Shown: positions 22,977 to 32,553, counted from the first letter of the stretch. The stretch: DNA of 64,000 bases from an uncultured Clostridia bacterium (GCA_945912145.1 CAMEBF010000001.1:1-64000), one strand, 5' to 3'. Notes: generated by a model from the letters alone, not told the origin. Program-made: numbers and translations.

Positions 22977-24809
22977 ATGGAACCTATCAGCTTCCGCTGT
23001 ACGACGCTGACGGACGGCTTCTGGAAAAACCGCCAGAAAATCGTCGGCGAAGTCAGCATTGACAATATTTATAAACGCTTTTCGGAAACGGGGCGCTTTG
23101 CCGCGCTTCATTGCGACTGGAAAAAAGGTGACGCAAACGAGCCGCATATTTTCTGGGACTCCGATGTTGCGAAGTGGATTGAAAGCGTTGCCTATCTGAT
23201 CGAAAAAGAGCCGCATCCCGAATGGGAGACCATCGTCGATGAGGCGGTCGATGCTATTGCGGCGAATCAACTGCCGGACGGCTATTTCAATTCCTGCTAT
23301 CTCGTCAAGAATCCCGACAAACGCTGGACGAACCGCACCGACCATGAACTCTACTGCGCCGGGCATCTGACCGAAGCCGCCGTGGCGTATGCCGAAGCGA
23401 CCGGCAAGAGAAAACTGCTTGACTGCATGGAAAAATACATGGACTGCATTTACCGTGTGTTTGTCACAGAGAAGTCCGCGACCTTTACGACGCCGGGACA
23501 TGAGGAGATCGAACTCGCACTGATCAAGCTTTACCATTTTACGAAAAACGAAAAATATTTGGAGCTTTGCCGCTTTTTTATTGACAACAGAGGGGTGACC
23601 GACGAGCAGGAATATGACGGCGTCGATCACCGCTACTCGCAGAGCCATCTGCCTGTTCGCGAGCAGAGAACCGCCGAAGGGCATTGTGTCCGCGCCGCTT
23701 ATCTCTATTCCGCGATGGCGGATCTGGCAAAGGAAACAGGCGACCGCGAGCTGTTTACGGCTTGCGACGCGATTTTTGACGACATTACAACCAAAAAAAT
23801 GTATATTACCGGCGGCATCGGTTCGTCGGCAAGGGGAGAGGCGTTTACGGTGCCTTACGATCTGCCGAATCTCACCGCCTATTCCGAAAGCTGCGCGGCG
23901 CTTGCGCTGGCATGGTTTGCCGGTCGCATGACGATGCTCAGGGCGGATTCCAAATATGCCGATACCGTCGAACGGATTCTGTATAATAACGGACTGTCTT
24001 CTGTCTCGCTGGACGGCAAAGCCTTTTTCTATGTCAATCCGCTGGAAATCCGTACAGAGCTTTTGAACCGCCATACATCGCAAAGCAATCATCACGAAAA
24101 TCTGCCGCTGACTGAACGCAAGGAGGTCTTTGATTGTTCCTGCTGTCCGCCGAATATCACGCGATTCCTTGCGTCCGTCGCCGATTTCCTGTATACTTAT
24201 GAGGACGGCACGCTGTTCGTGCATCAGTACATGGCAAGCGAGACAAAGACGGAAAACTTTTCTGTCGGTCAGAAAACGTCGTATCCGAACGACGGTAAAA
24301 TTGAGATTGCCGTCAAAGGCGTTCGCCGCATCGCATTGCGGATTCCGGCGTGGTGTCATGATTATGTCTTCACGCTGAACGGTAAGTCCGCAGACTATGC
24401 CTTGGAGAAAGGCTATGCTTATCTTGACCTGACGGAAGAAACGAATACCGTGGCACTGACGCTCGATATGACGCCGCAGCTTGTTTTTCCGTCGTCCGCC
24501 GTCCGCGATTGTCTGGGCAAAGCGGCGGTGCAGAGAGGTCCGATTGTCTACTGCGCCGAGGGAGTGGACAATGATTTTGATATTATGGCATTCCGTCTGG
24601 ACGAAAGTCCTGTTTTCAAAGAAGATTATGATGAAACCTTTGGAATGTACACGCTTCGGGTAAGCGGATCGGTTCCGTCCGGCAGTTCGGCGTTGTATTC
24701 GTTTGTGCCGCAGGAAAGAGAGTATGCCGAAATCAGGTTGATTCCGTATTTTGCGTTTGCCAATCGCGGTGAAACCGATATGGAGATTTACCTCCTGTCC
24801 GATCGGTAA
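22977..24809 (+). CDS. Glycoside hydrolase family 127 (beta-L-arabinofuranosidase-like)
   Basis: The 610-residue protein matches the former DUF1680 family: N-terminal FRCTTLTDGFWKNR, SESCA (the ETC-like nucleophile motif, about residue 305) and FDCSCCPPN (metal-binding Cys cluster, about 385). Related enzymes use a Cys nucleophile and zinc to remove L-arabinofuranose from arabinan or hydroxyproline glycans. There is no signal peptide, so imported sugars are the likely substrate. I chose 22977 because the GGAGGA site is six bases away; the frame upstream runs into repeat A2. Confidence 0.88.
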   Translation: MEPISFRCTTLTDGFWKNRQKIVGEVSIDNIYKRFSETGRFAALHCDWKKGDANEPHIFWDSDVAKWIESVAYLIEKEPHPEWETIVDEAVDAIAANQLPDGYFNSCYLVKNPDKRWTNRTDHELYCAGHLTEAAVAYAEATGKRKLLDCMEKYMDCIYRVFVTEKSATFTTPGHEEIELALIKLYHFTKNEKYLELCRFFIDNRGVTDEQEYDGVDHRYSQSHLPVREQRTAEGHCVRAAYLYSAMADLAKETGDRELFTACDAIFDDITTKKMYITGGIGSSARGEAFTVPYDLPNLTAYSESCAALALAWFAGRMTMLRADSKYADTVERILYNNGLSSVSLDGKAFFYVNPLEIRTELLNRHTSQSNHHENLPLTERKEVFDCSCCPPNITRFLASVADFLYTYEDGTLFVHQYMASETKTENFSVGQKTSYPNDGKIEIAVKGVRRIALRIPAWCHDYVFTLNGKSADYALEKGYAYLDLTEETNTVALTLDMTPQLVFPSSAVRDCLGKAAVQRGPIVYCAEGVDNDFDIMAFRLDESPVFKEDYDETFGMYTLRVSGSVPSGSSALYSFVPQEREYAEIRLIPYFAFANRGETDMEIYLLSDR

Positions 24810-24826
24810 AATTCATAAAATATTCC

Positions 24827-24855
24827 TTGAAAACGGCGAATAACTGTGTTATACT
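24827..24855 (+). promoter_or_regulatory. Promoter of the SDR gene
   Basis: TTGAAA and TATACT are 17 bases apart, 24 bases before the start codon. Confidence 0.65.
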
Positions 24856-24878
24856 TGACCGGTATTTGAGGCGATATA

Positions 24879-25673
24879 ATGAAAAAGATCCTTGTTATCA
24901 CCGGCGCGTCAGACGGCATCGGACTGGAAACGGCGAAACGATTTCTCGCCGCTGATTGGACAGTCGTCAATCTGAGCCGCAGACCGTCCGATGCTCCCGG
25001 TATTCACAATATCAAGACGGATGTGACGGACGAAGACGCTGTGAAAAATGCTTTCCGGCAGATCGAAGAGCAGTTCGGAAAAATTGATGTGCTCGTCAAT
25101 AACGCAGGATTCGGCATTGCGGGAGCAGTCGAGTTTACAAGCCTTGATGACGCGAAAAAACAGTTCGATGTCAATTTCTTCGGCGTGGTGTCCTGCTGTA
25201 AGGCGGCGGTGCCGCTTCTGCGGAAAACAAAGGGGCGGATTCTCAATATTTCTTCGGCGGCGTCCATCTTTGCGATCCCGTTTCAGTCGTTCTATTCCGC
25301 AACGAAAGCGTCGGTCGATGTATTGACGAAGGCACTCGCGAACGAGCTGAAGCCGTGGGGCATTTCCGTGTGCGCGTTGCGTCTCGGCGATGTCAGAACC
25401 TCGTTTACCGCCGCGCGAAAAAAATCCTTTGACGGCGACGACGTGTACGGCGGCGTCATCGGCAGAAGCGTTGCGGTGATGGAGCAGGACGAGAAGAACG
25501 GCATGGAGCCGTCCCTCATCGCTGAAGCCGTCTATCAGGCGGCAATCAAGAAAAAAGTGCCGGTCGTTTCCACTGTCGGCATGAAATACAAGGTGCTCAC
25601 CGCCCTCAGCGGTCTGTTGCCGAATGAAGCGGTCAACGATCTGATCGCAAAAATTTATATGCCGAAAGGCTGA
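24879..25673 (+). CDS. Short-chain dehydrogenase/reductase
   Basis: The 264-residue protein has the classical SDR pattern: TGASDGIG (8-15), NNAG near 85, Ser near 136 in NISSA, and YSATK (Tyr-x-x-x-Lys) near 149-153. It uses NAD(P)H to reduce or oxidise a carbonyl compound whose identity cannot be told from sequence. The Arg-rich NLSRRP segment after the second strand suggests NADP preference. It is followed after 15 bases by the metallophosphoesterase gene. Confidence 0.9.
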   Translation: MKKILVITGASDGIGLETAKRFLAADWTVVNLSRRPSDAPGIHNIKTDVTDEDAVKNAFRQIEEQFGKIDVLVNNAGFGIAGAVEFTSLDDAKKQFDVNFFGVVSCCKAAVPLLRKTKGRILNISSAASIFAIPFQSFYSATKASVDVLTKALANELKPWGISVCALRLGDVRTSFTAARKKSFDGDDVYGGVIGRSVAVMEQDEKNGMEPSLIAEAVYQAAIKKKVPVVSTVGMKYKVLTALSGLLPNEAVNDLIAKIYMPKG

Positions 25674-25688
25674 TACGGAGGTTATTCC

Positions 25689-26867
25689 ATGAAGAAAACA
25701 AGAAAATTGCTGTCCGTTCTGCTTGCGATGCTGCTGCTTGCCGGCAGTCTGTCCTGTATGGCGGCGGCAAAAACCAGTGAGGAAGTCGATACGCATCTGC
25801 AATTCAATGACGACGGTACTTTCAAAATTGTACAGTTCGCCGATATGCAGGATGGATTCCCTCAGATGCTCGCCACGAAGAAGATTATTCAGGCGGCTAT
25901 CGAAAGGGAACAGCCCGACCTGATCGTGCTCACAGGCGACAACATCAGCGCCGGTTCCGGCTCGAAGCTCGCCGCCAAGCTCGCCATCAACGAGTTTATG
26001 GCAGTCTTTGAGACAGCCGGTATTCCCGTCGCCGCCGTCTTCGGCAATCACGACGACGAGCGCACCCCGGCGGATAAAGCCTATCAGATGTCTGTTTATG
26101 AATCATATGACTGCTTTGTCGGCTGTGCCGGCGAAGATTTCGGCGATACAAATCTTGGCACCTATTATGTTCCGGTTTATTCCTCGTCCGATCCCGACAA
26201 GATGGTCTTCAATGTCTGGATGACCGATTCGGGCAACTACAATTCGGAAAACGATCTCGGCGGCTATGCTTGCACCACAAAGGCGCAGATCGACTGGTAT
26301 GTTGAGACCTCCGAAATGCTTGAAGCAGAAAACGGCGGCAAGGTTCCGTCCTTTATGTTCCAGCATATCGTCGTTCCCGAGATTTTTGACGCGCTGTGCG
26401 AAGTCGAAGAGGGAACGGAAGGCGCAGTCTGTCGCGGCGACAAATACTATGTCCTGCCCGAAAACGCGACGGGTGAGCTGAACGAAACACCCTGTCCGCC
26501 GAACTATTCCAACGGTCAGTTTGATGCGGCTGTAGAGCGCGGCGACGTGCTTGCGATGTTCTTCGGTCATGACCACGTCAACACCTACGATCTGGAGTAC
26601 AAGGGTGTCCATTTGATCAACTCGGCAGGTACGGGCTTCAATTCGTATGACGGCGATGTCGTCGGCTACCGCGCAATCACAATTCATGAGGACGATCCGT
26701 GGAGCTTTGAGACCGAGGCGTATTCCTACTTCGATATTTTCGATTATGAGGACGATGCGGCAAGATATCTCTATAAGATGTCTTCGGACACGACCGATAC
26801 CGCCACAAAGATCGCAAGCTTCTTCAAATATGTCGCGGCTGTCATCAAGGCGACACTCGGCAGATAA
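25689..26867 (+). CDS. Secreted metallophosphoesterase
   Basis: The 392-residue protein has a signal peptide (about 1-27) and a calcineurin-like phosphoesterase domain with FADMQ near 55, TGDN near 84, GNHDDE near 120, QHIV near 222 and GHDHVN near 296. The pattern fits the purple-acid-phosphatase-like branch that releases phosphate from organic esters outside the cell. In the first motif, DxH is replaced by DMQ, as in some family branches. Its substrate is unknown. The site is GGAGGTTATTCC. Confidence 0.88.
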   Translation: MKKTRKLLSVLLAMLLLAGSLSCMAAAKTSEEVDTHLQFNDDGTFKIVQFADMQDGFPQMLATKKIIQAAIEREQPDLIVLTGDNISAGSGSKLAAKLAINEFMAVFETAGIPVAAVFGNHDDERTPADKAYQMSVYESYDCFVGCAGEDFGDTNLGTYYVPVYSSSDPDKMVFNVWMTDSGNYNSENDLGGYACTTKAQIDWYVETSEMLEAENGGKVPSFMFQHIVVPEIFDALCEVEEGTEGAVCRGDKYYVLPENATGELNETPCPPNYSNGQFDAAVERGDVLAMFFGHDHVNTYDLEYKGVHLINSAGTGFNSYDGDVVGYRAITIHEDDPWSFETEAYSYFDIFDYEDDAARYLYKMSSDTTDTATKIASFFKYVAAVIKATLGR

Positions 26868-26871
26868 ATAA

Positions 26872-26905
26872 AAAAAGGAATCGATGTGCAATCGGTTCCT
26901 TTTTC
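26872..26905 (+). terminator. Terminator after the metallophosphoesterase
   Basis: GGAATCGAT pairs with ATCGGTTCC (one T-G) and is followed by five T residues. Confidence 0.8.
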
Positions 26906-27029
26906 TTTGTTTATGGGGAATCTTAACAAAAAATGTAATATGTGGATTATTTTCTTTTTACTGTATGCGGTCTTGATTTATCAGGAAACGGTTGGTATAA
27001 TCAAATTGTTAGTGAAAGGAGAAAATTCC

Positions 27030-27644
27030 ATGACGAATGATACCAAAACACAGGAATTGGACATCTACGATTTCGATAAAACCATGATTCCCTTTGACAG
27101 CGGCTCGCGTTTCTGGGCGTTCTGCCTGCTGCATTATCCGTGGATCCTGCTGCTTGCGCCTTATCAGTTCCTCGCCGCGCTTCTTTATGTCCTGCATATT
27201 TTTGATCTGACAAAAATGAAAGGTCCGTTTTTTGCCTTTATCCGCTTCATTCCGCTGGAAAAGGCCGTCAAAAAATTCTGGGATAAGCATGAAAAAGACG
27301 TATTCGACTGGGCAAAAAGGGAAAATCGCGAACGCTATTCCGTGATGATCAGCGCCAGTCCCGACTTTCTGATAAGCGAGATCGCCTCCCGCATTCAGAT
27401 TGACGACTATATCTGCACCCGTCACGAGAAAAGCGGAAAAATTATCGGGAAAAATTGTCACGATGAAGAAAAAGTCCGTCTTTTTCGGGAAAAATATCCG
27501 AATGCAAGAGTCATCAATGTCTATTCGGACAGCATCAAAAACGACAAATATATTTTCTCTCTCGCCGAGAACTGCTATAATACCGTAAAAGGCGAAAAAA
27601 TTCCGTTTCGCTTTGAAGTGATGTATCCCGCCGAAGCCAGATGA
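27030..27644 (+). CDS. HAD-family phosphatase (subfamily IB-like), first paralogue
   Basis: The 204-residue protein has the HAD nucleophile motif DFDKT (Asp13, Asp15) and SASPDF near residue 110, where Ser of motif II sits. A hydrophobic cap-like stretch at about 30-60 may associate with the membrane. HAD-IB enzymes dephosphorylate serine, lipids or sugars. The ATG at 27030 follows AAAGGAG; the longer frame upstream crosses the promoter region. It overlaps the second paralogue by four bases. Confidence 0.83.
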   Translation: MTNDTKTQELDIYDFDKTMIPFDSGSRFWAFCLLHYPWILLLAPYQFLAALLYVLHIFDLTKMKGPFFAFIRFIPLEKAVKKFWDKHEKDVFDWAKRENRERYSVMISASPDFLISEIASRIQIDDYICTRHEKSGKIIGKNCHDEEKVRLFREKYPNARVINVYSDSIKNDKYIFSLAENCYNTVKGEKIPFRFEVMYPAEAR

Positions 27645-28207
27645 ATGTATACGATTTTGACAACACGATCTATGACGGCGAGACGCTTGTGGATTTTATC
27701 CTGTATTATGTGCGGCACGATCCCCGTATCTGGCGGTATATCCCGAAGCTTCTTGTCATCTGCTTCAAGGACGCGTTCCATCTCTTCACGGTGGAGGACG
27801 CCGTGGATGCCTACGCTTCGTTCCTTGAGGGATATTATGTTAAGCTCGACAATCTCGAAGAGGACACGAAAAAATTCTGGGACCGGAACGAAAAGAAAAT
27901 CAAGCCCTTTTATGAAAAAATCCGCCGGGACGACGATATCATCGTTTCCGGCACGACGGATTTTATTTTGGATGAAATCATGAAGCGCATGGGTGTGAAG
28001 AATTACGTCGGCTCGTCGATCGACAAAAAGACCGGGAAGTTTACGCGGCTCTGCTTTCTGGATAATAAGGTGAAAATTTTTAAGGAGCTGTATCCGGATG
28101 CGCATATTGATAATTTTTATACCGATTCCATGAACGATAAGGCGATGATGGAATTGGCGGATCACGTCTATTTTGTCAAGGGCAATAAAATAGAAAAAAT
28201 CAAGTGA
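27641..28207 (+). CDS. HAD-family phosphatase (subfamily IB-like), second paralogue
   Basis: The 188-residue protein resembles its upstream neighbour: DFDNT (Asp5, Asp7) for motif I and VSGTTDF near 104 for motif II. ATGA overlap with the first copy implies coupled translation. A tandem pair with divergent sequences suggests a heteromer or two related substrates. It lies 10 bases before the sugar symporter gene, so sugar-phosphate or lipid-phosphate removal near the transporter is possible but unproven. Confidence 0.83.
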   Translation: MNVYDFDNTIYDGETLVDFILYYVRHDPRIWRYIPKLLVICFKDAFHLFTVEDAVDAYASFLEGYYVKLDNLEEDTKKFWDRNEKKIKPFYEKIRRDDDIIVSGTTDFILDEIMKRMGVKNYVGSSIDKKTGKFTRLCFLDNKVKIFKELYPDAHIDNFYTDSMNDKAMMELADHVYFVKGNKIEKIK

Positions 28208-28217
28208 GGCGAAAAGA

Positions 28218-29729
28218 ATGGGAAAAATCAAGCAATTTCTGGACAGCAAAATCGTCACGAAGGACGTCGGAGAGGAAACCTATCTGACGTGGAGGGAAGC
28301 ACTGTCCTATACCGTCGGACGAGGCGCACAGGGTATGAGTACCTCGATGACGGCGTCGAAGTACGTCAACTACTTCATTACGGATATTCTGCACATCTCG
28401 ACCGGCGTCGCATCGAATATCCGACTGTACTGCGGCATTTTTGATGCAATCAACGACCCGATCATGGGCGTTCTCGTCGATAAGACCAGAACGAAATACG
28501 GCAAAATGCGTCCGTATATCAAGTTCGCGCCGTATTTTGTGTCGCTGTTTATGCTGCTGTTCTTCGTCGGGTCCAACAATCTGCCGTACGGTGCAAAGCT
28601 CGCGCTGACGATCATCGCTTTTGTCGGTCTTGACGTAACCTATACTGCGTTTGATGTTCCGATGGGCGCGCTGGCGTTCAGCCTGACGCCGAACGGAACC
28701 GAACGAACCAAGCTATACGGCATCGCTTCCATCGGACGAATGATTCTCGGTGCGATTCCCGCTGCGCTTGTCGCGTTCGCCGCCTGGCTGCCGTATTTCA
28801 ACAGCCATCTCGATAAAGCGTATCTTGTCGCGGCGGTCATGTCGGCGGTCTTTATCATCATTCTGACACGCTTTACCTTTAAGAATACCACAGAGCGTCT
28901 CGAGCATCACGAAGAGGTGCCGAGTCTGAAAGAGTGCCTGAAGCTGCTCTTCACCAACCGTCCGCTGCTGATGCTCTTTTTATGCAACATCTTTTTCGTT
29001 CTCGTCAAGGTTACGGAACAGGCGTCGTTCTATTTCGCCTACGATTCGCTGTTCAATGCGAAGTACAACGGGCTGCTCGACGCCGTGAAAGCGCCCGGTT
29101 CCGTTCTCGCCGGCATTTTCGTGCCGATGATCGTGGAAAAATTAGGTGCGAAATCGGATTCTAAAAAATTCTATCAGGTCTGCTGTACCTTGGGTGCTCT
29201 TCTGAACGGTCTGTACGCGCTGACGACCTATAACGGCATCGTGAACAAGCCTGCGGACGAGCCCGTCTCGACCGGAATTGGCGTACTCGTGCTCGTGTTC
29301 TCCATGCTTGTCACCTTCCCGATGGAGTTCAAGAACCTGATGCAAAAGGAAATGGAAGCGGAAACGGTTGATTATGTCGAGTGGAAATCCGGCAAGCGCG
29401 TCGAGGGTACGATGCTTTCGATTATGAGCTTTACGGGTAAGCTTGAGGGCACGCTTTCGTCGTTCATTTGCCTGCAGATTTTGTCCCGTACGGGCTATGT
29501 CGAGCACACGACCGACGTCCCGACGGTGCAGAACCCGGCGACGAGAAAAGGTCTTTTCGCAATGACGACGCTGCTGCCGATGCTCGGTTATATCCTGATG
29601 CTGCTGCCGATGATTTTCTACAATATTTCCGGCGAGAGCCACAGAGAAATGATGAAAGAGATTATGGCGCGGCGTGAGGCCGCTCACGAATTTGACAGCG
29701 GTCACAGCGACAACATGGAAATTCAATAA
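28218..29729 (+). CDS. GPH-family sugar:cation symporter
   Basis: The 503-residue membrane protein has about 12 hydrophobic helices and the family hallmark NDPIMGVLVDKTRTKYGKMRP near residues 77-96. GPH (glycoside-pentoside-hexuronide) transporters import sugars with Na+ or H+. Nearby GH127, GH28 and the kinase remnant make arabinosyl or xylosyl sugars and uronides plausible cargo. It is the last gene of the HAD-HAD-symporter unit, followed by two terminators. Confidence 0.9.
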   Translation: MGKIKQFLDSKIVTKDVGEETYLTWREALSYTVGRGAQGMSTSMTASKYVNYFITDILHISTGVASNIRLYCGIFDAINDPIMGVLVDKTRTKYGKMRPYIKFAPYFVSLFMLLFFVGSNNLPYGAKLALTIIAFVGLDVTYTAFDVPMGALAFSLTPNGTERTKLYGIASIGRMILGAIPAALVAFAAWLPYFNSHLDKAYLVAAVMSAVFIIILTRFTFKNTTERLEHHEEVPSLKECLKLLFTNRPLLMLFLCNIFFVLVKVTEQASFYFAYDSLFNAKYNGLLDAVKAPGSVLAGIFVPMIVEKLGAKSDSKKFYQVCCTLGALLNGLYALTTYNGIVNKPADEPVSTGIGVLVLVFSMLVTFPMEFKNLMQKEMEAETVDYVEWKSGKRVEGTMLSIMSFTGKLEGTLSSFICLQILSRTGYVEHTTDVPTVQNPATRKGLFAMTTLLPMLGYILMLLPMIFYNISGESHREMMKEIMARREAAHEFDSGHSDNMEIQ

Positions 29730-29730
29730 C

Positions 29731-29762
29731 AAAATCGGGGCTCAGCAGAGCTCCGATTTTTT
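29731..29762 (+). terminator. Terminator after the GPH symporter
   Basis: The stem AAAATCGGGGCTC/GAGCTCCGATTTT has one mismatch and is followed by T residues. Confidence 0.82.
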
Positions 29763-29770
29763 GACATGAA

Positions 29771-29804
29771 AAAACAGCCGGATAAGGACACTCCGGCTGT
29801 TTTT
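29771..29804. terminator. Second terminator in the same gap
   Basis: ACAGCCGGA pairs with TCCGGCTGT and T/A runs lie on both sides, so it may work in both directions. The remaining gap to 29989 is AT-rich and shows no gene. Confidence 0.7.
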
Positions 29805-29988
29805 CCTATGATAACGCGAAAAGCAGATGAAATCTATAACTTGGAAAAGGTAAGTCTCATTATAGCGATCCGAGCAAAAAAGTCAAGAGATTTTCCCAAA
29901 AAAAGTGATAGGAATATAAAAATATTTTTAAAAATGAAGAAACCGTGAAGAATGTGTAAACCCCGGGAATATAATTTGTGAATAAAGT

Positions 29989-31251
29989 TTACAAATTCTC
30001 GCTGATTCTTCGATTTTTCTTTTTCAGATAAATCAGAAGAGCGGCAACAATCTCGGCAAAATACAGCAGTATAAAACAGAAATTGAGAATCGTTTTGTGC
30101 CGGGAAGCTTCATAATAATCGTCGTGCGTGTAGACGCGGACCCCGATGCTGCCGTCGGAATTTGTTTTCACATCATATCGTCTTACGCTTTCATTGCGAT
30201 TCGAGAAGACGCACACAAAATTGCCGTCTTCATCGATGAGTTCATCTTGATAACTGTCTTCGTACGACTCGTCGCCGCTGATCGGTTCTTCGATGACGAC
30301 GATATTATCAGATTCACCGTCTATCGTCATGGTTATGGGTTCTCCGTAATAAGGCGTTTCCATAAAAGCAACAAACTCATCGAGATTTTCAAAATAGGTA
30401 CCTTTGGTATAAAGGGTAAAGTCGGCGGTAGCAAGGCCGAGCTGAACCGCGCCGCTCACCAGCATCACGATGAGCGTGACAATGGTTATCTTTTTGGCGA
30501 GCTTCGCGTTGGCGACGTGAATGGGATTCTTTTCTTCTGCCATTTTCGGCAGCAGGGAAGGCCGAACAATCTGATAGACGGCAAAGGCAAGGAGCGCGCC
30601 GAGCGCAAAGCCTAATAATCCGTAAACGCCCCATGTGCTGAACAACAGACCGTAGTAGGCGTTGCCGGCAAAGAGCAGGGGAACGCACGATAGCGTACCG
30701 GCGAGATTGAAGCCGAGAATCAGCGCGGCGGTTTTGATGACGGTCGCTTTGCCTTGGCCGATCTGATCGTTTTCTTCGTCGTCAAGCGTGAGAGAGGACA
30801 CCGAGTTGACGGCAAACACGACCTCGCAGACGGCGGAAACGATCAAGAAGATCAGTGCGATGCCGAACGCCAGATAAGCGCGCAGCACGCCGTAATTCAG
30901 CACGGCGGCAAGAGTCAGCCCCACGGCGGCAATCCCGAATGCGATCATGCTTTTTGTCTTGAATCTGGTGACGGTCGTGCGGATCAGATATTTTGCCGTC
31001 CGTTCCGATTTGATTTCGGCGGCAGGCGTGATTTCTCCCGTTGTCTTTTCCCCACGGAGCAGCTCGTCGGCCGTCACGCCGAAGAGGTCGGCAATCACGG
31101 GGATCATCGAGATATCCGGCGCGCATTCGTCGCGTTCCCAGCGGCTGATCGCCTTGTCCGAAACGCCGAGCACCTCGCCGAGCTCCTTTTGCGTCATGCC
31201 TTTTGATTTGCGCAGAACGGCGATAAACGCGCCTATCGTTTTCTTTTCCAT
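29989..31251 (-). CDS. XRE-family regulator fused to a membrane domain
   Basis: The 420-residue protein has an N-terminal helix-turn-helix of the XRE/Cro type (about 6-60, with TQKELGEVLGVSDKAISRWE), then about six membrane helices between 100 and 275, an extracytoplasmic acidic stretch (about 280-385), and a final helix near 395. Proteins of this layout couple an external or membrane signal to DNA binding at the membrane face. The target is unknown; the divergently placed kinase remnant is a candidate. It has a GAAAGGAG site. Confidence 0.85.
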   Translation of the reverse strand: MEKKTIGAFIAVLRKSKGMTQKELGEVLGVSDKAISRWERDECAPDISMIPVIADLFGVTADELLRGEKTTGEITPAAEIKSERTAKYLIRTTVTRFKTKSMIAFGIAAVGLTLAAVLNYGVLRAYLAFGIALIFLIVSAVCEVVFAVNSVSSLTLDDEENDQIGQGKATVIKTAALILGFNLAGTLSCVPLLFAGNAYYGLLFSTWGVYGLLGFALGALLAFAVYQIVRPSLLPKMAEEKNPIHVANAKLAKKITIVTLIVMLVSGAVQLGLATADFTLYTKGTYFENLDEFVAFMETPYYGEPITMTIDGESDNIVVIEEPISGDESYEDSYQDELIDEDGNFVCVFSNRNESVRRYDVKTNSDGSIGVRVYTHDDYYEASRHKTILNFCFILLYFAEIVAALLIYLKKKNRRISENL

Positions 31252-31373
31252 ATCGAAAACTCCTTTCCTGCTTTCATTCTACAATAACGGGGACAAAAAC
31301 ACAAGGACGCAGACAGAAAATCTCTCCCGAAATGCGAGAATTATCCTTTTTCCGGATTGCTCATGATTGCCGG

Positions 31374-31402
31374 TTGCAAAACGGCGGTGATTTTGGTATA
31401 GT
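31374..31402 (+). promoter_or_regulatory. Promoter of the xylulokinase-like pseudogene
   Basis: TTGCAA and TATAGT are 17 bases apart with TGG before the -10 box. It looks intact although the gene is not. Confidence 0.7.
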
Positions 31403-31425
31403 AAATCCATAGGAGGTTTGCGCGT

Positions 31426-32322
31426 ATGAATTATTGTATCGGAATTGATGTCGGTACATCGGGGACGAAAGCCGTCCTGTTTGATGAGCACGGAGCAATC
31501 GTCGCAACGGCGTATCGGGAATATCCGCTGTATCAGCCGGAAAACGGCTGGGCTCAGCAGAATGCGGAGGACTGGCGGGATGCTTCGTTCGCCGCCATTC
31601 GCGAAATTGCGGAACAAGTGCCGCCGGAATCCGTCCGAGGCATCGGCGTTTCGGGGCAGATGCACGGTCTGGTGCTTCTGGGGGAAGACAATAAACCGCT
31701 TTGTCCGTCGATCATCTGGTGCGATCAGCGAACCGAAGCACAGGTGCAGGAGATTTGCGACAAAATTGGGAAAAATAAGTACATTGAGTTGACTTATAAT
31801 GCGCCGAACACTTCGTTCACGCTCAGCAAGCTGCTCTGGATCCGGGAAAACCGTCCCGAAATCTATAGAAAAACGAAAAAAATCCTGCTTCCGAAAGATT
31901 ATATAGACTTCTGTCTGACGGGACATTTTGTGACGGACATTTCCGATGCCGGAGGAACGGGCTATTTCTCGGTGAAAAACAGAACGTGGTGTGAGGAGAT
32001 TCTGACGGCGTTCGATATCGATCCCGATTTGCTGCCGGAGATTCACGAGAGCTGTGACAACATCGGCTGTCTGACAAAAGAAGCGGCGGAAGCGGTCGGA
32101 TTGACGACGCAAACGGTCGTCGCCGCGGGAGCCGGCGATCAGGCGGCTGCCGCGGCGGGATTGTATGTGGATGTCCGTCTCGCTTCTGAAGGCATGACAC
32201 CGAAGAGCCTTATCAGGGTGTCGTGTGACAAACGCAAAATCGGCGACTATAATCGCATTTACGACGTGTATCGACGGCTGTATAAAGGAATCGAAGCAAG
32301 CCGACAGACGCAGAATTTATAA
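31426..32322 (+). pseudogene. xylB: Internally deleted xylulokinase (FGGY kinase)
   Basis: The 298-residue frame has an intact N-terminal FGGY domain: IDVGTSGTKAVL (7-18), GQMHGLVLL, IIWCDQRT and the GAGDQAA motif near 235-241. A normal xylulokinase has about 490-500 residues. Here GAGDQAAAAAG jumps straight to LYVDVRLASEGM and the RIYDVYRRLY ending typical of the last 50 residues. About 200 residues, including the C-terminal ATP-binding part, are missing in frame. The join falls in an Ala/Gly-rich GCG/GCC tract that could have recombined. Promoter and GGAGG site remain. It should not phosphorylate xylulose. Confidence 0.85.
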
Positions 32323-32427
32323 GAATCGGAAGAAAAATGGAGAATATGTCAAAAATATTTGAAAAAACATAACAAAATGCACAACAAAAAACCGTTACAT
32401 TTTTTGTAAATTTTATGTATTTAACAG

Positions 32428-32456
32428 TTGACACGGGGAAAATGTTTGATTATAAT
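32428..32456 (+). promoter_or_regulatory. Promoter of the liv operon
   Basis: TTGACA and TATAAT are 17 bases apart, a consensus promoter 98 bases before livJ. The 105 bases between the kinase remnant and this promoter are AT-rich. Confidence 0.88.
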
Positions 32457-32462
32457 TGTTCT

Positions 32463-32529
32463 ATCACAAGAATCCGGTCAACACCGATTAATCCAATTTT
32501 GTGATGCATACATAATAATAAATGTATGC
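32463..32529 (+). promoter_or_regulatory. Structured leader of livJ
   Basis: The likely transcript start is followed by ATCACAA (32463-32469) pairing with TTGTGAT (32499-32505), enclosing CGGT/ACCG, then a second hairpin GCATACAT/ATGTATGC (32506-32513, 32522-32529). The two stems stack without a gap. No T-box or terminator is present. They may stabilise the mRNA or bind a regulator. Confidence 0.45.
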
Positions 32530-32553
32530 GAAAGTACATTGGAGGTCTTTTCC

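Noticed and set aside
22824..24359. 511-residue minus-strand frame opposite the GH127 gene
   Set aside because: Shadow of a gene with clear catalytic motifs; it also runs into repeat A2.
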